DNA from: Petunia secreta
Taxonomy: Eukaryota > Streptophyta > Magnoliopsida > Solanales > Solanaceae
Direction of reading: 5' to 3'
NCBI GenBank assembly: GCA_029990175.1
Contig: JARKIP010000065.1
Coordinates: 8,622,501-8,686,500, forward strand
Length of the DNA stretch: 64,000 bases
A model generated the notes under the pieces. That model was not told the DNA's origin. It ran no database searches and saw nothing but the letters and a program-made list of their open reading frames with translations. How positions within the stretch are numbered: the first letter of the stretch is position 1; each line of letters begins with the position of its first letter. The translations under genes and the position numbers were made by a program. Of the stretch, positions 42,199 through 55,510 are shown one piece after another.

Positions 42199-42884
42199 CT
42201 CGTTTACACGTGGATTAGTTAAAAATAAAGGTGGAAAAGAAGAGTTGTATGTTAGGGGAGTACAAAAAGACTTCAAAAGCACTTCATATCGCAGAGTAAA
42301 ATGAATATAATTTCACATTATCAATAATAAAAGAAAGAAGTAATAATAATGATTAGTAATCCTTTTGTTAACAAAACTGAATGACACATTTTTATGATTA
42401 AATTACTCGAATCGATTATGCACACCAAATCTATAGTCATATGATATGTGTTTGAGCAAACAATTATTTTGCTTAACTATGATTTATTACCTTATTAAAT
42501 TGATTAATCATGTTAAGTTGATATAATTTATTTTAAACACTTGGTAAGGTAAATTCATCATTTTATTTTAGGAAGTGAGACAATTTATGATACAATGCCT
42601 CTTATTTAATGAAATTTCCTAAAGTTTCTATTTAAAACTTTGACATTCAGATTTACGGTAAGATTGGGGGATTTACATTTATATACAATTTTTAAATCTT
42701 AATTAAAAAAATAGCAATATTAATGATATGAAAAAATATTGCAGTATTTTTTACATACAAATTACTACAAACCACTAGAAAAGGGAAAACCCTAGCTTCC
42801 ACCTCACATTCCTCCACCCTACCGCCCCCCTTGCCGCCTATTTCCCCTACTTCCGCCACCTGGCGGACTCCGTCATTGTCCAGG

Positions 42885-43215
42885 TCTACAAAAATAATGC
42901 AGAAATATTGCAGATATAGTCCGGAACAATGCTAAAACAGTGCCAAAATAGTGAAGATACAATGAGAAACAGTGCAGAAACGTAAAAATAACACAGAAAC
43001 AGTGAGGAAACTCTGAAACAATGCATAAACAGTTGGATACAATGCAAAAATAATGCAGAAATGCATAAACAATGCAGAAACGTCGAATAAGTGTAGAAAT
43101 AGTTAGATACCGTGCAAAAATAGTACAAAAATGCAGAAAAAGCGAGGAAACAATCTAGAAACAGTTCAGAAATAGTTAAATATGGTACAGAGACAGTAAA
43201 GACACAATGAGATAC
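42885..43215. repeat. Degenerate 11-12-bp minisatellite
   Basis: About 25 imperfect units related to ACAATGCAGAAA / ACAGTGCAGAAA. The ORF on the minus strand (Phe/Cys/Leu-rich) is a by-product of the periodicity. Confidence 0.75.
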
Positions 43216-43756
43216 AATAAAGTATGAAGAAAATACCAGAAGTAAAATAATGAAGAATGATAAAAAAAAAATGAAACACTAGATATAAAGATACATGATA
43301 GATGCATTAATGTAAAAAAGAAAATAATAAAAAATAATAAATTAACTGGAGGTAAGTACCTTGTGAACATATCTCGAAATCTGTGGCAAATACAGAGTTG
43401 AAGGAAATAGTAGAGCTTGAACTTTTTCCCTAGAGAAAGGGTCCAAACCCTGTGGGCAAATTGCATTACTAGGGTCTGAAGCAATGGCATGTTTACAATT
43501 CCCCTTCTACAGATTCTTCCTTTTCCAAACGATCAGACTTATAGGAACGTAATTAAAATATTTGTTCTTTTCTCAGGCACGTACTCATAGGAGGAAAGCG
43601 AACTAGAGAATTAAGAGACATGAACAATTAACTTTTTGTTGGTCAGTTGCTAAGAAGCACGACACATTCACCTGTAGTAAAGCCACAAATATTATAGAAA
43701 GATTCTAAGTAAAAGTTATCATGGAATTTTTTTTTAAAAAAAAGAACTTTGAATGG
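43216..43756. other. Spacer before the copia element
   Basis: No gene. CTTAAC.. and A/T-rich runs; nothing identified with confidence. Confidence 0.3.
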
Positions 43757-44659
43757 TGTTGAGCATTGGTCTGAAGAATGACAAATGAGAAGTACTCAGT
43801 GGTTTATGAGAAGAACCTAGTCCTTGAATAGAAGGACACGACTGATCGAAAAGGATTGTGGGTTGCAAATCCCTGCTGAACTAGGAATAGTAGCGCTTGA
43901 ATGAATATGTATCCTAGTCAGACTAAAAGAGGCGGTGCCCAGGCTGTGTCTTCGAAGTACGAATTGGAGTTGGACTTTAATAAGGAGAAGAGGTACAAGG
44001 AATCTCATCTTGCCATAATTACAAGGACTCCTTGTAAGACTCAACTAGGGTTGCATAGCTTATATAAATACAAGTAGTTGATGCAGCCGAAACCAGTTAT
44101 TCACAAACAAAGAGTCGAGAGCATATAAAGGCGATCTAGCATCTTTCTACGTGAGATAACTGAAGAAGACAACTGGTGTGCTTGAGTTGATTGAGTCTAG
44201 ATATTCTGTCTAGGTTCATTGCTTTGTAAGTTGTCTTATTTTGAGCGATCACTGTTTTTACCTATTGGCTTATTGTAGAAGCATATGTATTAGGTGAACT
44301 TGTGAGAGATTGCTTTGTAAAGCTAGAGTTTAGCTTTGTTTAGTGATTAGGGTCTAGAGTGTAGCCCCTTGGTTACAGAGTCGTGTAATCAGAAAATTGC
44401 TATTTTTGTGTTAGTGGATTGAGTTCTAAAATCCCAGAGTGTGGGTCGTGGTTTTTCTCCCTTGAGCAAGGAGTTTTCCACGTAAAATCCTCGAGTCTTC
44501 GGTGTGTGTGATTGGTGTGTGTTGCAGTATTCAAACAGCAGAATTGCAGAGGCAAGAACAGGGTTCTTGACTCAGGAGAATCGAGTTCTTAAAAGAAAAA
44601 TCGGTGGACACTATTCAACCCCCCTTCTAATGTCCTTAGGAAGTGCATAGATTATAACA
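43757..44659 (+). repeat. Putative 5' LTR of the copia element
   Basis: Would begin TGTTGAGC and end ATAACA, giving the terminal TGTT/AACA expected of copia LTRs. TATATAAATA at 44061-44070 is a good promoter candidate. The end before the PBS is firm; the start is inferred. Confidence 0.5.
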
Positions 44660-44661
44660 AG

Positions 44662-44673
44662 TGGTATCAGAGC
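44662..44673 (+). other. Primer binding site of the copia element
   Basis: TGGTATCAGAGC, complementary to initiator tRNA-Met. Confidence 0.88.
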
Positions 44674-44717
44674 GGGTCTTCTCGTGCGAGGTTAACACCT
44701 TCAGGAGGATCAGAATC

Positions 44718-47021
44718 ATGAGTACACACACCTACTATTACTGAAGGACAATCAGTTCAAAGGCCCCCACAGTTCAATGGGTAGTACTATGCTTGGTGGA
44801 AGAACAGGATGGAAAACTACATATGTGCTGAAGACTATCAACTATGGCTTATAGTATCTGAAGGAAATCTGATCCCCACTAAAATAGTTGGTGAAGGAGC
44901 AACTGCCAAACAAGAACCTAAACTGAAAGAGGAGTTCAATGAGGCAGATTATAAGATGATTGAAAAGAATCACAAAGCCAAACGTCTGGTCATTTGTGGT
45001 CTTGGTCCTGAGGAGGTTAACAGAGTATCATCTTGCCAAGGAAATCTGGGATGCCCTGCAAGTTGCGCATGAAGGAACCACTGAAGTAAAGGACTCAAAG
45101 AGAAGAATGCTGAAGAGACAATTTGAGCTGTTCTCTATGGGAGAGAAGGAGTCAATTCAGGATATGATGACCAGGTTGACCATTATTACTAATGAGATGA
45201 GATCCCTGGATATGGAATTACCAGAAGTGGAGATGGTCGATAAGATTCTAAATGTGCTTCCTGAAGCTTAGGAACCCAAGATGACTGCCATCATTGAGTC
45301 TAAACCTTTAAAATCCATTAAACTTGAAGAACTGGTTGGTAGCCTGAATACTCATGAGATGATGAAAGACTCAAAAGCAAAACCATCTCTAAAGAAGGAC
45401 AAGACCCTTGCGCTTGAAGCAACTGAGGAAACTGATTGATCTGCAATCAGTTGAAGCGGCAATGGTTAGTGCTCTAAGACAGAAGCTTAACCTGGGTAGG
45501 TTCAAAGGCTTTAAAAGAAGTGGCAAGGAAAACTCTGGAAAGAAGAACATAGTTGACAGTCCTGATTACTCAGGATGCTTTAAGTGTTTCAAGAAAGATC
45601 ACGCTGTTATGGGTTGTCCTATGTGGGAAATAGAATGGATGAAAAATAGAGCATCTAAGGAAAAGGAAAAAGAGACGTCAAAGAAGAATGATAAAGATAA
45701 GAAGAAGACAAGACGACCTCCAAACTTTAGAGCAGAAAGAAGAAAGAAGAAGGAAGCTTTCTATGCCACATGGGGACCTATTGACTGTGAATCTGATCAT
45801 GAAAAGGAATCTGGAGACGATTCACCACTAGCACTAATGGGATTGACAGGCATCAGTTTAGATGAAGAAGACCCTCGAGAGTTCAGAGAGGGAAGAGATC
45901 CGTCAAAGACACCTGTGTTCAACGGGACTAACTATAAGAGCTGGAAGAAACAGATGAAAACTTCCTGCAAGCAACTGATTATAGTCTTTAGTTGATCGTG
46001 AAGAGGGGACCTCATGTTCCTGTGAAGAGAGCAGCAAATGGAGTTCTGGTGCCAAAGAAAGTAGAAGAACTAGATCCTCAAGATCTAGATTGGCTACAGG
46101 CAAATTCCAAGGCTGAATTATATCTGAGGAGAGGGCTTACTAATGATGTGCTAGCAAGGATACTTGAATACAAGTCTGCCAAGGAAGTTTGGGAAAAGCT
46201 GAAGGAGTTGTACATAGATGACAACCAAAAGAAGGACTCTGCCCTTATGGCAACTGATGGAGCTGAAACTGCACATTCAGCAGAGGTATGTCTATCTGAT
46301 CTTAAAGAAAATTTACACACATACTCTTCTGAAAATTTGTATTCTAATCACTGCCACTTTGATTGAGGGTTATGAATAGGAGAAAATTGAAAAGGATAAA
46401 TTAACTGAAGATTTAAGCTATCTCAGAACCAAGCACAAGAGCCTTCTAGAACAAAATATTGAACTAGAAGAAATCAATGCCATCTTAAAAGGGCAGACTC
46501 GTGTGTCAAACTCTAAGATCGCTGAACTAGAATTGGAACTCAATCAGTTAAGAGAGAGTATAAATGGTAAGCAAGTAATAAGTGAAGTTCAAACCTTTCT
46601 TGAAAATGAACTGAAAAGGGCTAATAAGATTCTGTATTAGGAAACTGAAAAGAATAGGATTTTAAATCAAAAGGTTGAAAAATCTGAATTCTAGCTTACC
46701 AGACTAACTAAATGGAATAAATCATCTGAGGCAATGAACTGGGTTCTTGAAAATCAAAACAAGGGAAAACAAGGGTTAGGATTTAAGAAACCGTTGCCTC
46801 CACATAATCCTAAGAGCAAGTATGTGGGGTTGCCTTGCAACATGTTGTGTACCTTTTGTGGTGAAACTGGACACTACAAACAACGGTGCATGAATGTTAG
46901 CAAGGCAAAGGCCAAGAATAAAAGAAGTGTTCTACCTAAATGGGTTAGACAGGATTTGATTTATCCATTCTCTCGTAAGAAGGGACCCAAGCTTGTCTGG
47001 GTTCCTAAGGCTAACCTCTAA
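44718..47021 (+). pseudogene. gag: copia gag, broken, with partial internal duplication
   Basis: ATG 44718 leads into a shifted frame; the capsid (UBN2-type) region around 44766-45400 has a TAG at 44780 and another frameshift near 45010. A CCHC knuckle CFKCFKKDHAVMGC lies at about 45578-45619. A second capsid-like start (FNGTNYKSWKKQMKTS, 45918 on; then AKEVWEKLKELYIDDNQKK near 46180) follows, then a coiled-coil stretch with stops and a second knuckle CTFCGETGHYKQRC at about 46850-46891. The first capsid block also has FNG, and both blocks are followed by a LALM / SALMA block, so part of gag seems duplicated. Codon frames shift at least four times. Confidence 0.75.
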
Positions 47022-47027
47022 TCTGTT

Positions 47028-48435
47028 TTGCAGGCTGGAGTGAGGGGGAACAACCCAAGTTGGATTCTTGATAGTGGTTGTTCAAGGCACATGACAGGAG
47101 ACAGAAGAAACTTTCTCCCGCTCGCAGCATTTCATGGAGGCATTGTGGCCTTCGGGGGAGGAAAAAGTGGTCAAATCATAGGAATTGGAAAGATTGGGAG
47201 AACTCTGGATCTTGCAATTAAAAATATTTACTGTGTCGATGGTCTCAGACACAATCTGCTGAGCATCTCCCAACTGTGTGATAGAGGAAATGAAGTGAGT
47301 TTCTCCTCTGTAGGATGTATTGTGAAGAATCTACAGAGTGGAGAAATTGTTATGGAAGGAAAAAGGGTGAACAATGTATACAAAGCATCACTGAAGTCAT
47401 TGCCTGAAAACAAATTAACATGCTTGAACGTGCAAGAAAGTGACTCTCAGTTGTGGCACAAAAGAATGGGTCATGCAAGTCTCTCACAACTGAATAAGCT
47501 TGTATCTAAGGAGCTAGTCCGTGGTTTGCCAAGCAAGAGATTTGATAACATAAAAATGTGTGATGCGTGTGTAAGGGGGAAGCATGTGAAATCATCCTTT
47601 AAGTCCAAGAAGGTGGTAAGTACATCAAAGCCACCGGAACTATTGCATATGGATCTGTGTGGACCCATGAGAGTCAGGAGCAGAGGAGGAAAGAGGTTTG
47701 TGTTCGTAATTGTTATTGACTACTCTAGGTACATATGGACCTTGTTCTTGGCATCCAAAGATGAAGCCTTTGACAGCTTCAAAGACTGGGCTGGTGTGGT
47801 GCAGAAAAGGTTGAGCTTAGAACTCATCAGCATCAGATCTGATCATGGAACGAAATTTGAATGAGTATTGTGCAAAGTACAACATTGATCATAATTTCTC
47901 TGCACCAAGAACTCCACAACAAAATGGAGTGGTTGAAAGGAAGAACAGGTCCCTGGAGGATATGGCAAGGACTATGATGTTGTCAAGTGGGTTTGCAAGA
48001 AACTTTTGAGCTGAAGCAATAAACACTGCATGCTATTTGCTGAACAGATGTTCCATCAGAGCAATTCTTGACAAGACCCCATATGAGCTACTCAGAGGAA
48101 GAAAACCAAATATTGCTCACCTGAAACCCTTTGGTTTTAAATGCTTTGTCCACAACAACGGAAAGGAACCATTGGAGAAGTTCGATGCTAGAAGTGATGA
48201 GGCAATATTTCTTGGTTACTCCACTCAAAGCAAAGCATACAAAGTGTTTAACAAAAGAACACAAATAGTGGAGGAAAGTATGCATGTAATATTTGATGAA
48301 TCTGATAAGGCCTTGAAGAAGATTGAGGCAGATGATCAAGTGATTGGCCTAAGTCGGGAAGATGGTGTAGATGAACTGGAAGACTCGGAAGACTCAGAAG
48401 ATAAAGAGACATCAGTGAGAATCCGATCACACTAG
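47028..48435 (+). pseudogene. pol: copia protease and integrase, broken
   Basis: The protease active site is WILDSGCSRHMTG (47061 on). A pre-integrase zinc-binding segment (LWHKRMGHASLSQLNKL) and the integrase core (LLHMDLCGPMRV, VFVIVIDYSRYIWTLF, IRSDHGTKFE) follow up to 47864, where a frameshift occurs; the core resumes with TPQQNGVVERKN, then a TGA at about 48008, then TPYELLRGRKPN and the C-terminal region to 48435. Domain order protease-integrase-RT identifies Ty1/copia. Confidence 0.88.
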
Positions 48436-48449
48436 AACAAGGAGTCAAC

Positions 48450-50196
48450 ATGACAGGGGGAACATCGGATGAAGTTGATGATCCAGCAAGTGAGGAAGAA
48501 CCTCGCCAAGATAATGCTGTAGGTTCTTCCAGTCATATTCAACTCAGGCCATGGAAACATCAAAGCTCTCACCCCTTGGAGAATGTCTTATCAGAACTGG
48601 ACACTGGAATCATGACCAGGTCAGTCTTGAAGAACTTCTGTGCATTCTTTGCATTCCTTTCATCTATGGAACCGAAGAATGTAAAAGAAGCTCTAGAAGA
48701 TCCAGATTGGATTCTGGCCATGCAGGATGAACTTCATCAATTTGAGAGAAGCAAAGTGTGGCACCTAGTTCCTAAACCGAAGGATAGATTAACAATTGGA
48801 ACAAAATGGGTGTTCAGGAACAAACTGGATGAGCATGGTATAGTGACAAGGAACAAGGCGAGGTTAGTAGTTCAAGATACAGTCTAGAAGAAGGAATAGA
48901 CTATGATGAAACCTTTGCATCAGTTGCAAGGATGGAGGCCATTAGGATGTTGATTACATTTGCTACATACATGGAGTTCACACTATATCAGATGGATTTG
49001 AAGAGTGCCTTCCTAAATGGCTACTTGAATGAAGAGGTATATGTAATACAGCCACCAGGCTTTGTTAACAATGAATTTCCTGATCATGTTTACAAACTGG
49101 GCAGGGCTCTATATGGATTGAAGCAAGCTTCTAGAGCCTGGTATGAAAGACCCTCAGGTTTCCTTCTGACGAATGGTTTCTTGAGAGGAAAGATTGACAA
49201 CACGTTATTCCTCAAGAAGAAAGGAAATGATCTATTAGTGATTCAAGTATATGTCGATGATATCATCTTTGGAGCCACTGATGAGGAGCTATGCAAAGGG
49301 TTTGCTGATCTGATGGGAAGTGAATTTGAGATGAGCATGATGGGCGAACTAAATTTCTTCCTTGGACTGCAGATAAAGCAAATGCCCGAAGGGACTATGA
49401 TCTATCAGCAAAAATATGTCAAGGAACTTCTGAAGAAATTTAACATGGAAGGAGCAAAAGAAATGACTACACCCATTGCTCCTGGAACCAAGCTGGATAT
49501 GGATGATCTAGGTCCTTCGACAAATGAGACAAAGTATAGAGGAATCATAGGTTCACTCCTCTAACTCACAGCTAGTCGACCTGATATGGTATACAGTATG
49601 GGACTGTGTGCTAGGTTTCAGTCCAAACCCAAGGAGTCACATCTGACAGCTGTGAAGAGGATCTTGAGATACTTGAAAGGAACTCAGGACCTTTGTCTTT
49701 GGTACCCAAGAGGAGGTACTTTTGAACTAATTGGTTTTGCTGATGCAGATTATGCAGGTCATTTGGTGGATAGAAAAAGCACTTCAGGAATGGCACACTT
49801 TCTTGGTCCTTGTTTGGTTTCTTGGGCTACAAAGAAGCAAAACTCAGTTGCCTTGTCTACTGCGGAAGCTGAGTGTGTAGCAGCAGCATCATGCTGCTCA
49901 CAACTGCTATGGATCAAACAACAGTTGGAGGACTTTGGTATCAAGTGTAGAGCAGTGCCAATTTTCTGTGATAACACAAGTTCAGTGAATATTGCCAAGA
50001 ACCCAGTCCAACATAAAAGAACAAAGCACATTGATATTAGATATCATTTTCTTAGAGATAATGTGGAAAAGGTCTGATTACTATGAATTCTTGCAGGACT
50101 GAAGATCAAATTGCTGACATATTTACCAAAGCATTGAACAAGGTACAGTTTGAGAGGAACATGTTGGAATTAGGGATGATCAAAATATACGAATGA
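48450..50196 (+). pseudogene. pol: copia reverse transcriptase and RNase H, broken
   Basis: RT starts with EALEDPDWILAMQDEL (48690) and GTKWVFRNKLDEHG, stops at about 48887, and resumes at 48932 with the characteristic YQMDLKSAFLNGYLNEEVYV. The catalytic motif is YVDDIIFGA. A stop at 49562-49564 is followed by the RNase H region (GFADADYAGHLVDRKSTSG, VALSTAEAECVAAASCCSQ, KHIDIRYHFLRD), with a further frame break at about 50075; the pol end reads ADIFTKAL and MIKIYE before TGA 50194-50196. Confidence 0.9.
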
Positions 50197-50515
50197 CCCA
50201 GCAGGTGGTCCCTCAATGATTGGTTAGTTAAGTGTTCAATAATCTGTGTGTAAAATTTGTTATTACTGTTCAGTCTAATTTTGTACTTTATTAAGTATAC
50301 TTGTTCAGCTTTTAAGCACTAGGAGAGGATAATGTGATCCCATGAAGAACCTACTAGGTACTGAGAAAGAACCGACTGAAGCATGAGGAATCATGTCTAG
50401 GTAGAACCGACTGAAGCATGAGGAATCATCTCTAGGTACAGTCACACTACCTTGCATGATAGAAGTCATAACTGAAATAAAATTTTCAATTATACGTGTG
50501 TCAAGGGAGACTTTC
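50197..50515 (+). other. Spacer between pol and the extra ORF of the copia element
   Basis: Non-coding. It contains a direct repeat of GAACCGACTGAAGCATGAGG at about 50369 and 50405. The spacer resumes at 55158 after the CACTA insertion; TTC at 50513-50515 is the target duplication. Confidence 0.6.
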
Positions 50516-50775
50516 CACTACAAGAAATCGCACCTTTTGTGGCAACTTTCAGTGGCGACATAATTTACTGCAACAAAATGTATATATTTAGTGGCGATAT
50601 ATGACATCGCCACAAAAAACCAACTATCCGTGGCGATTTTAATTAAGTCGCTACTAATGTACCAAAAATTTCAGTTCCGCGGATATAAAATTTTTAGCTC
50701 CAATGTTTTTGTGGCAACTCCTAGATACTCGCTGCTATAGGTTTTCTGTGGCGATGTCGTTGCCACAATAAGGTG
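50516..50775. repeat. Left sub-terminal repeats of the CACTA element
   Basis: At least eight TGGCRA(C/T) units and inverted forms, the usual binding-site array for CACTA transposase accessory protein (TNPA-type). Confidence 0.75.
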
Positions 50776-52458
50776 AATTAATTTACATTTAAATTAAAAG
50801 GTAAATATAATAAGCATCTTAAAGGAAAAGGTACCCTCCTTTGTAACAAAACCCCAAAAGTTCCATCACTCATCAGAATACTCCCCCTTTTCTCTACCCA
50901 CCCCTTCTCTCTACCCTACATTTTCTCTCAAATTTACAGCGAGTTCTTCGAGGATTTCAGGTAAATCACTTTAAATTTTAAGGATTTTATATAGTATTTT
51001 TCAGATCTCATACTCTATCAGCTAGCGATTGTAAATCTGATACAATTTTAGCGATATCTCTAACACAATTGAAAATGTACATGCAGTTGTCAGCGAGAAA
51101 CCATAATCAATTTCTTCGGAAAAATCAGGTATTAAGCTTTTGTTGTTTTTGCTTTTGTGAGTTGGGGTTTCAATTTCTTATCAAAATTTGGTTTTCTTAT
51201 ATTGTTCTTCTCCCATTTATTGGTTTTATGAGTTCGACAACAGTTGTGTGGTTTAATTTATATTGTTGGACTGTTATTTTCATTTCACACGGTATGTTTG
51301 TATTCTTTTTTTTTTTTTTTTTTTTGAATTTTGTGTAATTTGGATAGATTTCTGTGTTAGATTTTTGAGGATTTTTAGATTTAGGTCAATGGTTACCTAC
51401 TATTTTGTACAAAGGTGGTGCTTTTCTTATAAAGATGCTTTATTTTCTTCTTTGCATGTGTACATATTCCATTGCCTTGTGAAAAAAATATACTTGTTGA
51501 TTCAGTAATCAAGTTTATCATACCTTTATTTTCTTGTATAAATATAAAGTGTAGAGATTGTATAATTTCACTTGCGATGATTGTTTTCAAGAGAAAAGAG
51601 AAAATGATTGATTGAGAATGCTTTTTCTCTAAACTTTCCAACGTTGTCAACTTGACTTGAAACTTATTAACAAAGACTTGAAGAAGCAGACATAAAAAGG
51701 ACCTCAAGGACTGGACGATGGAGAAGGTTTTCATTCATCTGATTGACTAGGTCTAGAAGGGCATTCTTGATAATTGAGACTCAGAGATAGTAGTGAACAT
51801 CGGTTTCATTCATGTGAACTACTATCTCCTTTATCACACTTCATTTTGGTCGATTTCAAGATTGACACATTTAGTAGAAAACTTTTTTTATTGGATATAT
51901 TAAAGACCAAGAAAATGTAAAAGTAATTATAAGTTGTAGTGGTAATTTGTTTTTGAAGTCGTTTATTTTTTGAAGTCCATAATCACTTAAAAGCAGTGCC
52001 ACCTAAATGAAATGGAAGGAGTAGAATACGTCAAAATATCCCATTGCTTTCAGGTTACTAGTGATTTAATAATGGTAAGTGTAGATCGTGGCATCAGTTC
52101 TTTTATTGATGTTTCATTGTGAAAATGAACCCATAAATATGACAGTGAGACAAAGACCATGGTGGTAAGTTCAGTATTTCATAAGTGCATCAATTATGGA
52201 TTAATGTAGTAGTATTACCAATTCATATTAACTTAAAATGAAACAAAGTGATTCTTATTGAAACTCATAAAACCATTTGAACATGAACTCTTTTGTAGTT
52301 TTCAATGTACAATATTCTATGTTCTCTATAAAATGAGACAAAGTTGCTATCTTATTAAGACTCGGCAACTAAAAGAATGACAGAAAATATTTTTAAAAGA
52401 AATTCAAAATGCACTTTACTATGTTTATATAATATATATCATTTATTCATAGGAAAGA

Positions 52459-52705
52459 ATGGAGGCTGAAATTGCTATCACATTATGCAAATTTGAAAGT
52501 ATCTTTCCTCCGGCGTTCTTTGGTGGACTAGTTCAACATCGGTCAGTGTATCATATTGAAAGGTAAATATGTTTTATTATTTCAATTCCTTACCTGTAGA
52601 ATGTCACACTATTATATTAATGAGTTATTTTCATATAGGAATTTACGAAACCTTAAATCATATTTTCGCAGAAAAGCTCGTCCAAAAGGTTCATGTGTTT
52701 CAAAA
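52459..52705 (+). pseudogene. Remnant of CACTA transposase (DUF4218)
   Basis: ATTATGCAAATTTGAAAGT-type sequence gives AIAITLCKFESIFPPAFFGG in part, matching the LCKLERIFPPAFFD block of CACTA DUF4218 proteins; after a putative intron (52564-52638) RNLRNLKSYFRRKARPKGS matches the LKGYVRNRARPEGS block. The rest of the protein is missing or unreadable. Confidence 0.6.
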
Positions 52706-54754
52706 TTATGAAGAGGTTTCACCATCTGTAGAGTAAGTCTCATATCAATTGCAAAAAATAGTTCACATTGAAATAGTTCAATGAGATTGTATTAACTGCC
52801 GCCAATGTTATACTGTAGAGGATACACAAGAGAGATTCAAAATGAAGATGAGTTGATTACTTGATGAAAATGATGGAGAGGGAACTGATACATCCGCTTG
52901 AAGACTAAGAAGCAAAGGACTTTAATAGCAGATTTTTGAAGGGCACGATAGACACATAGCCTTAAGCAAATATACATTATTTTGACAGCCTAAGTTTTTT
53001 GTACAAACTTACTGATTTTCACAACCTATAGTTCAAGAAATTTCAAGAAGTGGACAAGAAATTTCAGGAGCATTTTGTTGTTCTCTTTACCAGAATGCAA
53101 TAGGTACACTAATTCTATACTTTTCATTCATTTTAATCATTCTTCTTTCCTTCTCGACAGTTCTTCAGTCTCTTACTCCTTTTTTTTTAAATCTTCTCCT
53201 TATCATCTTTTAATCTTCTCACTTTGAGTTTGATCTCCTTTATTGTTGGTGTTGCTATTGTTCAAACTATTGGCATGTCTCTTTTACTTTTTTATGTTTG
53301 AAGTTTGGTGATGTTTTGTTATAGTTTCATGTTGCTGTCTTGGTGTTTTATGGTGATTGTTCGTGTGCTGTTTCTTTAGTGAAGGCTGTAATAAGACTGT
53401 TGTAGTTTTTTCTCTCATAAATGTTCTTCCTTCTATTAGAAGCAGTGCAATTGAGACTCCAGGGGTTGAAAGTTTTATCTAGAAATTGAGATTCTGAAAA
53501 ACAAAAAACTTACCCTAATGCCGTAAATTTTCAGAATTATTTTCCAGGAGTTTGCATTTTTTGCTATCAGATTCTTTGATTTTAGTCTCACTCACATGTC
53601 ATTATGTTCATAATATGTTGATTGGTATTTGGTTCATATATTGTCTTTTGGTCCTTTTAATCGTTGCAAATGAGCTCTTCGTAGTCTTAAAATTTTGACG
53701 TAATTTGATAGCTTAGCACTTAAAAGAATGTAGCACTTGACTGCTAAAATTTTCTTTTGCAATGTTACTGTCCATTTTGCTGTCTATTTTGTATTAGAAG
53801 CTTAAATGGTTAGAAGTATTTGCAAAAGAAAGTTATTAAGAAGCAGGAATTTCATGTAGGAAAAAGTTTCTTAACTTACAGTGAGAACTTTGACAGGAGT
53901 AACCACACAAAGTCGCACTTTTGTGGGTTTCTTTTAGCTAATTTTTATTTGTATCGTGAGGCAATGATTCTTTTTAACACCCTGCTCATTGAAGTTGGTC
54001 AATTCCATAAATTCATCAACGGAGGTGTTTCCTTCAAATAGTGTGCCCTACTTAAGTGAAACATTTACCAATAAGCATTGCCATGACGTTATCTGACATT
54101 CTCCTTGTACACTTAAACTAAAATATTTTTCATCTGCATTGCTTTAACTTCTCTGCATATGTATTAAATTAAGCTTCCTCTAAATGCTATTTGACGCTTA
54201 AAGCTTTCTCCCAGTACATTAGCCTTTTTGTCTGAAGACAATATTATCTTAGTTTCACATTTACCATTTCAATATAGACATAAAGGGAGAGTTTGGAGGG
54301 TTTTGTAATCTTTTATTGTAATGTTATTATGGTTACCCTTTTTACTAGCCTTAAATTATGAGAATTGTCATAGTAATCATATGGAGTTTTTCCTTAATTA
54401 CAGGAACAATGTTCTTAAGGGGATTGAAGATGGCGTCGAACAAGGAACTTGAAGGCACATAGTATTTTGCTTTTCTTGACATATTTATGTAATTCATGTG
54501 TACGATGAAATTTACAGTTTAAAGGCATAATGTTTTCACCTTTTGGTCATGTATGTGCATATAATGACAATAAAATTTTAAATAAAGTTTTTGGTACTAG
54601 AAGTATTTATAATATTGGCTTTAGATATATTTTTGGTGTTTCGTTGAATCATATTGAATGCATTAATGTAGTTGATATAATAGGCTTTAGTGGCAAAAAT
54701 CAAAAGCTTGTCACAAAATTGATTAACTATGTTGTTGCTAAAAGAAAGATTACT

Positions 54755-55154
54755 GTGGCAAAGAGAATGTTGCCACTGAAAGTATAATAACTTTTGTGTC
54801 GACTTAGGTCGCCACTATACAAGATCTATTGTGGCGAAGGAAAAATTGCCACTGGAAGAATAAGAACTTTGGTGGCGACTTTTATCGCCACTATAAAGCA
54901 CTCTTTAGTGGCGACAGACCTAAAAAGCGATTTATATAACCTTTTTAGTAACGTCAACGTTTACATTTTGTGGCGACCAAAGTTGCCACAAAATGTCCAC
55001 TTTCCGTGGCGACTAGAGGAAGTCGCCACTATAAACCTTTAGTTTCGGCTAGTAGAGCAGCAACCTTGTGGTCGCCACTAAAAACATATAGTGGCGATTT
55101 TCTTTGCTTTAGTGGCGACTTTAGTCGCCGCAAAAAGGCTGTTTTCTTGTAGTG
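54755..55154. repeat. Right sub-terminal repeats of the CACTA element
   Basis: About fifteen GTGGCGAC / GTCGCCAC units in both orientations, ending in the terminal CTTGTAGTG. ORFs crossing this part are accidental. Confidence 0.8.
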
Positions 55155-55510
55155 TTCCATGTTCTTATAACTGTCATAAATTATAGGAACACATTCCTTT
55201 TTGGGATAGAATTCTATTTCACATATATGGACCCCACTACTTGAAAAGGCTTAATTGAAAAGTTCATAACCGTTAGATCCACAACTCTTCCCGGTTTTCA
55301 AAAAATTTCAAAAAGCTGACTTTTACCTTTATGTCATCATTTCTTTGGCTTCCCTAGAAACCGTCTCATCACCAAAACCCTCTCCCCTTCTTCGATCAAC
55401 ATAGAACACATACACTCAACAACCTCGCCTTCTCTCAACTTACTTTCTCTCTAAAAAAAACACAAGATTGAAAATCCTTATAATCTCAGTCAAAACCTAA
55501 CAATTTCACC

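Larger units (their letters stand above)
50516..55154 (+). mobile_element. CACTA (En/Spm) DNA transposon inserted in the copia element
   Basis: Ends CACTACAAGAAAT and TTTTCTTGTAGTG are inverted repeats, flanked by the 3-bp duplication TTC (50513-50515, 55155-55157). Both sub-terminal regions are full of TGGCGAC / GTCGCCA repeats in both orientations. A degenerate piece of the TNP2-associated DUF4218 region occurs at 52459-52705. No intact transposase ORF is present, so the copy is non-autonomous. Some other short ORFs (51069, 53820, 54530) have no recognised motifs. Confidence 0.93.

Noticed and set aside
42886..43128. Cys/Phe/His-rich 80-aa minus-strand ORF
   Set aside because: Pure by-product of the 11-12-bp minisatellite.
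51069..51734. Hydrophobic ORFs inside the CACTA element
   Set aside because: Composition follows T-rich non-coding sequence; no transposase or membrane-protein family recognised.
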